From Dendrocalamus latiflorus (taxonomy: Eukaryota; Streptophyta; Magnoliopsida; Poales; Poaceae), in assembly GCA_017311315.1 (NCBI GenBank), contig CM029664.1, positions 27,644,554-27,708,553 on the forward strand: DNA of 64,000 nucleotides, read 5' to 3'. Made by a program: the position numbers and the translations under genes. Shown one piece after another: positions 55,709-64,000 of this stretch. The notes beneath the pieces are model-generated. The model worked only from the letters and a program-made list of their open reading frames with translations. It did no database searches and was not told the origin of the DNA. The stretch's first letter is position 1. The number at the start of each line of letters is the position of its first letter.

Positions 55709-57160
55709 TCACGGATGAGTTGGATTTCCCTGTGGCATCGGTGGCTCGGTGCGCGGCCTTGGGCATGCGAAGTAGACGAATGTGTGTGCTTGCACGCGAT
55801 CATAGGGTGGCGGCGCAGTCGGGGAGGCAGTGGTGGGCTGTAGGAAGTTGGCTTAGGAGTCCAGCGGGGTCCAAGAGGTCTTGTCGCAACAGCGCCAGAC
55901 CTGGCTGGCCTCATACTCCAAGAAGTCAGCGAGATGCCAGTGCCATCTCTAGGTCCCATGGCGGGGTGGGGTTGGGTGGGAGGTGAGGTGGAGATCAATT
56001 AGGTTTTTTGGTTAAATTTGGACGGGTTTAAGAGAGGGAGGGAGGAGGAACAAGGGGACAGATGCAAAGGGTCTCTTTTCTTTTTGGGTTAATTGTTTTG
56101 TTGCATGAGGAGAAGAAGGGAGTAATTTAAATGCATGTAGCAGAAAAAGAGGAGATATAGTTTGATGAGCTTTGATGCTATTACCAATGCTGTGATTCTG
56201 GAGTAGGAACTGGAAATAATAGAAGCTTGGAATCCTAGTGTTTTCCTTTTGTAAATTTCATAGCTAATTTGTTTTAGTAGACTCATGATCTACCTTAGCT
56301 TTGTTTGTTTATTTTAGAAATAGATAAGCAAGGCAGACAAAAAGAAGGAAAATCGAATTAAATTTATGATGCATCATACATTTTGGTTTACTGATAACAA
56401 AAAAAAAATCATAATCACCAACCAACAAGACAACAACAGGTAGTAGAATCCCATGGAAGTATTGATGAGCTAAGGACATTTTAGTGCAACCAACGGTGGA
56501 TCATGCATGGTCCTAGGGGAGCATTATTCCCAAGTAACCCGCTATAGCCCAACGGTTGGGTGACTGGACCTTGTCGCCTAATAGTCGAGCGACACGCAGG
56601 CAGTCACACAACGGTTGGGCGAGAGGGATGTAGTCGCCCAACGGTTGGACGACAGGTGCTGTCGCCCAACCATTCGGCGATAGCATCTCCGTTCATCCAA
56701 CTGTTCAGTGACTGGAGGCCAAATTAAATAATTTATTTTTTATTCAGATGTGAGATTGAACAACATCTATTGATGATGTTGTTAGACTTTAAAGTAGTGC
56801 TATATGACAGTTAGGAATATTTTAGGTAGTCAGTTGTATGTCATATGGCAAAGAAGTTAGCATTTGAGGTCTTAATTTATAAATAAATATAGTAGAGTTT
56901 GAGTACCAATTTCGTTGTCATGGTTCAGAATTCTAGGATGAAAAAATATAATGCATACAAATCCTGCTGTATAGTGTGAATACACCCGAAGATAGAAGAT
57001 TGATGAAATGTTTCGATCAAAGATAAGTTGGGAGACAAGGAATATGTAATATATTGGAGCCCCTGAATTGATGCATATACAATGTCATTTCATGTAGTGC
57101 TTCTGATAATTGCTTAAGTAAATCTTGATATTACTACGATACACTGTGATATAAGCATTT
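55709..57160. other. Intergenic with a short palindromic repeat cluster
   Basis: No gene is recognised. At 56545-56715 the words cccaacggttggg and gtcgcccaac recur about six times, again as near-palindromes (cgcccaac facing gttgggcg). The rest is AT-rich and unremarkable. Confidence 0.45.
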
Positions 57161-57286
57161 GACTAATGCTAGAATACATGTATGTTCATAAAGGAACAAT
57201 ATGGCCGGAACGGGGTTTCTACGGAGTGCCTCGAATTGCTACATGGGTCGTGGCCATTTACCCTTCCTTGCGAGCTCAGTGTTGTA

Positions 57287-57690
57287 CTACTCACCTGCCG
57301 CCCTCACCTTGGCCGCTAGTTCGCGCTTTCTCTCATGCTCCTCCTCGCGAGCCTCGTGCTCTCTACGCCTGTATGCCTCGAGATGAGCCTGCGTTTTCCA
57401 CCAAATATGGTCGTTGTGCTCTTCATCGCAGCGGCGCTCCTCCATTCTCTCATGGTCGATCTTGGTGTCCCACACTTCGCAGTCAAGACATTACTAGTCG
57501 TGCGGGTAAATCTCTCGGTCGATCCAACTACGGTAGGCACATAGCAAGTTCGGAAACTACGGGTAGATGGGAGAGGATGTTAGTGCATACTTGCAAAGAC
57601 AAATGTTACGGGAACAAGTTGTAGAAGGTGCTTACCGACTGCCGGTAGCGGCTCATGTCCCAACAATGATCGGGATACTCCGATGTGTAG
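57287..57690 (-). pseudogene. Unidentified gene fragment with a charged helical segment
   Basis: One minus-strand exon-like block (near 57690-57640) reads NYTSEYPDHCWDMSRYRQSV and ends at a plausible donor (CAGTCG|GTAAGC). A second, 57475-57287, reads WDTKIDHERMEERR and then a Glu/Arg-rich helix (AYRRREHEAREEEHERKREL). I do not recognise the family. It resembles the C-terminal part of uncharacterised grass transposon-associated proteins, but this is only an impression. No start or complete frame is seen. Confidence 0.35.
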
Positions 57691-57839
57691 TTTGCGCAAC
57701 CCTAGTAGCGTATGCCGAGACTGAGCCATTGCTTGGACTTGAAGAACTTACATATGTCCCTGCACTAATAGAGAGGCGGTGTCTCCCTCTGGGCGGTTCT
57801 TGCGGCGAGTGCTTGGTTGGAATGTTGAGGTAGGGGTTG

Positions 57840-58480
57840 CTGCTACAGGGGGTGTCGTTGTGGGGAGGTCGCCTTCTAGCACACTCCCTTCATTTGTCAT
57901 GGGCTGCAATAGCCTATGCGAGCCTATGGATCTCATCCCGCTAGTTCTCCATTTGAGCGAGGTATTGTTGTAGTTGTGATGTAGGAGTACTCCGTTTGGG
58001 TAGTTGTGATTTAGAAATTCGTTTCACTCAATCTGGAGTTAAGATGAATAAGTTATGCCCATTTGAAGTTCTCTGTTGAAATAATTTCAGAAAAATAAAA
58101 AGAGACAGAAAGAGAGACTGACAGGTCGGGCCCTTGGCAATTTAATTTTTCTTTTATCTTTTTCTTTTCAGACTCGCTGACATGTGGGACCAATTATTGT
58201 TTTGAAGTAAAAGTAAAAGCTATGGCCCACATGTCAGTGAGTGTATTAGGATTAACAACCTCATTAGCCTCTAATTAATCACCGGCTTAATTAATTTTTG
58301 TGAATAGTGTACCACCCTCCTCTTCGCCGGCAAGGGAGGAGCTCATCGCCGACGGTAGAGACGGTGGCCGGACACGAGCATCTGCAAAATGGATTGCTCA
58401 TGCCCGCGCCCAACCATAGACGGAGCCTCGCTGACCAATTTGGCCAGGGTGATGGCCGGCGGCTCCCATGGGCGCAGTCG
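57840..58480. other. Intergenic
   Basis: AT-rich and GC-rich stretches with no recognised gene or element ends. An inverted pair ctgacatgtgggacc near 58180 and gcccacatgtcagtg near 58225 could form a hairpin. Confidence 0.4.
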
Positions 58481-59760
58481 GGTATGGTTAGTCGGTCTTA
58501 TTGCATATTTTCCTTCCCGATTGGTCGTTTAGGCAATGTCTTGCTTGAGTATGGTTCATTGATGCTATTTATGTTTACATGTGTCGAGCGGTGCTATTTG
58601 ATGTGTTTCTTGTCTGTGATGGCTGCAGGACGTCGAGGTGGAGTCGTGGCGAGGCACGAGGTGACCGGACTAGGCACGGGCGGTGTCGAGGTCAGAACGG
58701 TCGGATGTGTCGAAGACGGCGGAGAATCGAGGTGGTTGCGAGGCTTGGATGACAAGGAACGCGGAAGCTTCCCGGAAGGTGCAGGAGGGGCGTTTCGGTA
58801 AAAACACAAAGCTGCACAAGTGGAAGCGGTTCCGTTTGGGTTTTAGCGGGCATAACGGGTTGAAGACCCGTTAGCCAAAACCTATATAAGGAGGTGATGT
58901 CTCCTTGTGGCTTGAGGGATTCAATGCATTCAAGGGGTTGTTAGGGTTTGCTTTAGTCAAAATGGCCTTTGGAGAGGTTGTTTGGCTTTAGGCTTTAGTG
59001 GTTGAGAGAGACAGAGAGCTGTTGGTTCATGTCTCCTTCGTTGTCTCCTCTATGTGTGCATGTGAGTTCTTGGTGTTTGTGAGAGCTTGGGGAGAGGGAG
59101 AGGATGAGTTGAGCCACCATGTAATCATTCCTCTGATTGTAATCGCGTATGGGGACTCCTCTGTGATCCTCTTGCTTCTGGGAATGAAATCACTGAAGTT
59201 TATTTCTCGTTCATGCCTCTGTTCGTTCTTCTCTGTTTGATTTGTGACTTTTTGTGATTTGAGTTCTTTCTTGCTGAGGAGTAGCAAAATGGGTTGTTGT
59301 GATCTAGGAGATGCTCAAAAGCCATTTGGCTAGTCAATTCTAAGAGCAAACCACGTTTAATTTCAGATTTTGCTTCTTGGGCTCCTCTGTTCTTCTTTTT
59401 CACTTCTAGGGTTTCTTGGTCCCCTTTGATTCCCTTCATGAGATGGCATGAAACTTGGTATCTTGAGTCTTGAGGCTATAAATTAGCTATTCTCAAAGTT
59501 TCATGGGCAAAGGTTCAAGGATTGGAGGGGAATCTGGATTTTTGATGTTGCTCTCTGAATTTTCAGATTTTGTCCCAAATCTGAAATTCTTGGTCATGAG
59601 TTGGATTTCTTTGGTCTCCTAGGTTCCTCTGGCTATTGTGGTCATTTCCTTGCTGTTCTGGACCAAAATGATCAAGGAGAAACCCCGAATTGATCTGGTG
59701 TTTGGAGTTTACAAACTTTGCATTCTTGTTGTCTGGTTTTCGGGCTCTGGTGTTTGGTGT
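58480..59760 (+). mobile_element. SIRE-type LTR fragment in plus orientation
   Basis: This is homologous to the reverse complement of the solo LTR at 59994-61745 (shared tcgagcggtgctatttg near 58577, ggtgaccggactag near 58659, gaagcttcccggaagg near 58770). Both ends are truncated: the expected TGAGAGACC start and the ...CCAACA end are absent. Confidence 0.75.
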
Positions 59761-59813
59761 TTGGACGTGCGCTGATGGGACGGGAGCAGGCGCATGCGCA
59801 CTCCGAGAGAATG

Positions 59814-59965
59814 GCGACGCGACGGGGTGGTAGGACGAGTCATGGTGGTCAGGGCGACGCCCGTGGTGACGCAAGCTTTGTAGCACGGCAATCAAGGCAG
59901 CGCGACGGGGCGGCGGGATGGGTCATGGTGGTTAAGGCGACGCGACGGGGCGACTGTGGTGACGA
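59814..59965. repeat. 84-bp imperfect direct repeat, GC-rich
   Basis: A unit beginning gcgacgcgacggggtgg at 59814 recurs at about 59898 (gcagcgcgacggggcgg); both contain gtcatggtggt and end ggcgacg. It lies in the sequence into which the solo LTR at 59994 inserted. Confidence 0.65.
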
Positions 59966-59993
59966 GGGAGCGAGCTACAGCGGAGCATGCGGC

Positions 59994-61745
59994 TGTTGGA
60001 CCGAAATGACGACAAAGGGGGGTGAATGTCGACTTCTAAAACTTGCTCCCAAGTACTCACAAGCAAATTTACCTCTCAAAATAGCTACGACAAGCTATGA
60101 AGAGGAAAGCGAGACTCGCTGGAAACTCAAGCAACCAGGGAAATAACCACTGCGACAGAAAGGAGAACCAACACTGCAAATAAAGAAAATTTCGGCAGCA
60201 AAAACCCCTGGGGCCGGTCTGACCGCTGGGTAATAGCCGGTCTGACCGCTGGGTAAAAGCCGGTCTGACCGCTGGGTAATAGCCGGTCTGACCGCTGGGT
60301 AATAGCCGGTTTGACCGCTCCCCTGATTCCAGCACCCTGAGAGAACTCTGAAAACCTGATTTTTGATAATAACTTCAGACCTTCGCAAATCAGAGAAATT
60401 GATGGATTTCATCCATTCCTTTTGGCTCAAAACTTTACTGCAACATACTAAATAGCAAAGAGGTCTTGAGGAACAAAGAAATCCCACCAAACAACAAGAA
60501 TTTCAGATTATGGTAAAAATCTGAAAACTTGCAAGAACTTCACCAAAACTCAAATTACTCACCAACCTTTGATCCTTTGGCCATGAAACTTTGAGGATAG
60601 CTAATTAATAGCCTCTGGACTCTCCATGCCAAATTTCAAGCCATCTCGCGAAAGGAATCAAGAACAGCACCAAAACCCTAGAATGCAAAACATGAACAGG
60701 GGAAGTCCAAAACCCAAATCTGAGATTAAATAAAGTTGGCTCTTGGAAACTTGATCAAATGATCTTGAGGCATCATCCCATCATTGAGCAACCCATTTTG
60801 GGCCTTCCCAACAAGAAACAACAAGAAATCAAGAAAGTCAAGAAATCATGCAAATGGGAGAAACGAAGAACAGAGAGCACGAACAGGAGAAAACTTCATA
60901 TTTTCATTCCATCAAAGCAAGGAATACATATGAGTCCCCATACGCATGGACATTAGAACAAGATGAAAGATTACATGGATTCTCCTCTACCTCTCCCTCT
61001 CCATCTCAAGAACACTCATCCATACATGCTTGGAGGAGGGGATGAACACACAGACTCAGAGAGACATCGAAGGGCACATACTCTGCCCTTCACACCCACT
61101 CTCACCAACTAAAGAGCAAAGGCAAAACCAACTCCCCAAAGCCTCTTTTGACTCAAGAAACCCTAATTCTCTCCCAAAGCCATGAGGAGGCATGCAGCCC
61201 CTCACATCTATTTATAGCCCTTGGCTAACGGGTCTCCAACCCGTTACGCCGGCTAAACCCGAACGGAACCGTCTCCCGCTTGTGCAGCCTCGCGAAATTC
61301 CCGATTCGCCCCTCCTGCACCTTCCGGGAAGCTTCCGTGCTTCTTGTCGTCCACGACTCGCAACCACATCGAATCTCCGCCGTCTTCGACACATCTGACC
61401 GTTCTGACCTCGACACTGCCTGTGTCTAGTCCGGTCACCTCGTGTCTCACCACGACTCCGCCTCGACGTCTTGCAGTCACACAGACAAGAAACACGTCAA
61501 ATAGCACCGCTCGATACATGAAAGCGTAAATGCATTAATGAAACCACATTAAGCATGAAATAGCCCAAACCTGTCAAAATATCATAATAAGCATCTAACC
61601 AATTTGACTAGGTTTGACCAAGTCCGACTGAGCCCGATTGCACAATGCAACGTCAAGGTCCGAACCACTCAAACCAAACTCGACTCTCCTAAACCGATGT
61701 CAATTACTCATCATAAACCCGAGATGACCTCCACATGGTCTCTCA
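59994..61745 (-). mobile_element. SIRE-type solo LTR
   Basis: 1752 bp, plus-strand ends tgttggaccgaaatgacg and catggtctctca, flanked by GCGGC at 59989-59993 and 61746-61750. No internal region is present. It has the same family features as 37461-39288. It carries the 23-bp tandem array at 60213-60319. Confidence 0.93.
60213..60319. repeat. 23-bp tandem array with palindromic core
   Basis: Units start at 60213, 60236, 60259, 60282 and 60305. Each is gccggtctgaccgct followed by gggtaata with one or two substitutions; the last unit is partial. The core CGGTCTGACCG is an odd palindrome. Confidence 0.95.
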
Positions 61746-62935
61746 GCGGCTGAACGCAGCGGCGTGGGCGCGAAGGCACACTAGCGACTGGCGGTCCAAG
61801 CGGGGCATGGCGACAGGGCAATGGGCTACCATGGCCGGGCCGACGGTGCGGCCGAGCGCTTGGCGAGGGAGAGGAAGAAGGGCCGGCCCAGCGGTTGGCT
61901 CGGGCCAGGCCGTAGAGGCCTTTTTCTCTTTTTCCCCCTCTTTTCACTTCTTGTTTTCTTTTTTTTTCGAGTTAGACCCAATGCATATTTCTATATTTTT
62001 ATTAATCCCCCTTTTACCATCTTTATTTAACTAATTCTTCCAAACTTGTATATTTCCACCTTTCCCAGTTTTCGCTAACAGATTCCAAGTGAATCCTCCT
62101 TCCTTAATTTTTGGATCATCTTTTCTGATTCGTATTTGATTTTAGGTTCACTATCTATTGTTTTCACCTTTCTTTCGGAGTTCTATTTTCAAGATTTTCC
62201 TTAATTGTTAGAACCTCAACCAAAATCTAAGGAAAATCCATTAAAAATCCAAATGTCAAAAAGATGCATTTCAAAATATTTCAAAAATTACATATTTTTC
62301 AGGACACAAATTTTTAGGATATTACATTGGTATTATCCAAAAACTTAGATACATGACATATATATTACCCAGGACCGACTGGAAATTAGTCGGTTCCATC
62401 CAAAGCACACGCACACAATAGCCCAAATTGGGTTGGACTCGAAAAAATACAGACCCACCTGTACGGGGTTCGGTCCATGGGAATTTAGCTCGCAGGCTAC
62501 AGCTTGGATTTGGAGTTCTCACGTGAAAAAGAAAGATTTGGTTTTGTAAATGTCCTCCTAAAACCTAAACCGTTTTATAAAGGAACACCGGTTCAGTGGT
62601 TTTTGGGAGAAGCATCCCACGTGCTCTCGTGCCTGGAATTGTAGCGCCGCTCGGCAATGAATCCCACGTGTCCCACACGCCCTTGCTCCTTGTGCGCTCA
62701 GCTCGCCGCACGGCCCATGCAGCCACGTGACGCACGCGCGCACGCCTCCTTGTGCGCTCGGCTACTCCCTCACAACAAATATGGTTTAAAGTCCCGTACC
62801 GCATAAACCTAAAAACAGTTAAAATACTAATATTAAATAGCAATTAATTTTTATATAAATTAAAAATAAATTCAACTAGAAGCAAATTTACCTATTAATT
62901 AATCTTTTCAGCTCTTGCTCGTATAATCGATCCAA
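61746..62935. other. Intergenic, possible end of a Ty3/gypsy LTR
   Basis: No gene is recognised. The stretch ending ttttaggatattaca at 62326 resembles the end of grass gypsy LTRs, and the next bases ttggtattatcc resemble a decayed primer site. The start of such an LTR was not found. Confidence 0.35.
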
Positions 62936-64000
62936 TGGAGATGTCATCATCACTCTTAACCTTTTCCAAGGTGGTATAACCTTGAGTATAAATATATGTA
63001 GCCATCCTCGCCTTTCAATAAAGGAAGTCGAAGGAAGTCAACCAATCAAAGACAAGCGGCTTAATGGAATATCTGTTCGATACAATAGCTCTTAAGACCA
63101 ATTAAGATCTTATCAGGAAGACCTTAACAAAGCTTTCATATCACTTGCAGGATCGATACTGGTAATCAGAGGAGGTGAATAATTCTCAAAAGTTTTCCCG
63201 CAAGGTGTTCAAAATCTTTACTCATATAACTATGTAATCACCAAGTTTAAATCACACCAACACAGCTAAGTAAACCAAAGCTAGAAACAAGGGCTAACAA
63301 AATCAGCTTCTTTCACAAAGCCCAGCTAGACCAACACTGATAGGCCGGTCTGACAATCAACTTATGACTGGTCACACCGGCTGATCAGTCGAACCGGAGA
63401 TCTGGGGCCAGTCTAGTCGGTCCCCTGTTTCTAGACCTGAACATTTTCCGTGGCAAAAACTCAAATATCAAGAACTTACTCAAATATCATCCAGGCACTT
63501 CTCAGTTTTGCATGAGACGTGTTCAGACAGTATGAAGCTAAAGTAATCAGAAATCACAAGATTCTTACACTCAAGATCAACAAATTGAAGATAATTGTAT
63601 CTAGGTCACAAGAATACCAAATTCCCTAAATCTCAAATTACTTCTTACTCATGAGGATCTAAGGCAGGAGATCGTTCAGATCTATTCTCATGTGTCTTAG
63701 TAAGGTAATTTAAGCAAGAGATGGGGCTAGAACTTCTACAAACTTGAAATCATGAATCTAGCTCAAGAGGAAGCAATGCCAAAGAAGAATACAAATAAGA
63801 ATATAATTGAGATAAAGATTTGATCTATTTCATAGGAGGATGAAGTTTATATGCTTATGGATGATTACAAGGTGCAGCCAAAGCACCACCCTTTCCTCTC
63901 CCAACTTCTCTCCCGCACAACCATAGAAGGAGACAATGTGGTAGAGCCAAAACTAAAACACTAAAAATCCTTGAGGCTACCATCTCCTCTCCTGCCCCTT
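62936..64000 (-). mobile_element. SIRE-like element at the right edge: LTR and gag start
   Basis: On minus, an LTR end (GATCCTGCA, boundary at 63146) is followed by a primer-site region and a decayed gag start near 63080-62936 (YSIKPLVFDW, then after a stop ARMATYIYTQGY and IIRARAEK), parallel to the gag at 51323. The LTR runs off the window. It contains ggccggtctgac words near 63342. Confidence 0.65.

Noticed and set aside
60213..60319. Regular repeats with palindromic cores considered as a CRISPR array
   Set aside because: This is a plant nuclear LTR. The unit is a contiguous 23-bp tandem repeat without unique spacers, and no cas genes are present.

Overview
The window looks like nuclear DNA of a grass (Poaceae), probably Oryza or a close relative. 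The support is intron-rich genes with a very GC-rich first exon, grass-type Ty1/copia and SIRE-like LTR elements, CACTA transposons and many small MITEs. No database could be searched, so the species is inference. Only one host gene appears intact: a plus-strand, eight-exon gene at 19182-31073 encoding a BAH plus TFIIS-central-domain protein of the Arabidopsis AIPP3/BDT1 type. Two other host loci are dead: a 3-ketoacyl-CoA synthase pseudogene (32215-33019, minus) and an RNA-dependent RNA polymerase pseudogene of the plant RDR1/RDR2 type, spread over 34074-48350 (minus). Almost everything else is mobile DNA.

Layout: 1-5373 is the 3' part of a copia element with an open polyprotein frame. 5982-6382 is a TTA-flanked MITE. 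7858-9286 is a TTA-flanked PIF/Harbinger-like element carrying a piece of a host first exon. 10964-12151 is a CACTA element. 15590-18430 is a SIRE-like LTR with internal sequence on both sides. 19182-31073 is the BAH/TFIIS gene, whose intron 5 holds a complete, apparently very young copia element (23095-28100: identical 302-bp LTRs, 5-bp target duplication, intact 1455-residue polyprotein). 32215-33019 is the KCS pseudogene.

34074-48350 is the RDR pseudogene, split by nested insertions. An 893-bp Mutator-like element lies in an intron. A copia solo LTR lies in an exon; it contains a SIRE-type solo LTR and a CACTA element, and that CACTA element contains a 695-bp TRIM retrotransposon. A second CACTA element in another intron still encodes a Ulp1-type cysteine protease. 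Most of these boundaries are supported by target-site duplications that can be read directly.

48351-64000 is a SIRE-type graveyard: a 5' LTR plus gag fused to the RDR pseudogene, truncated LTRs in both orientations, another solo LTR (59994-61745), and a partial element running off the right edge. Several of these LTRs carry short, variable arrays of near-palindromic units.

How the parts relate: the living gene has tolerated a full retrotransposon in an intron with all exon phases kept. The neighbouring silencing-polymerase gene was disabled by frameshifts, a nonsense codon, a changed catalytic motif and a copia insertion in an exon, and then served as a sink for further elements. The nesting gives a relative order: RDR gene, copia LTR, SIRE solo LTR and CACTA, then TRIM.
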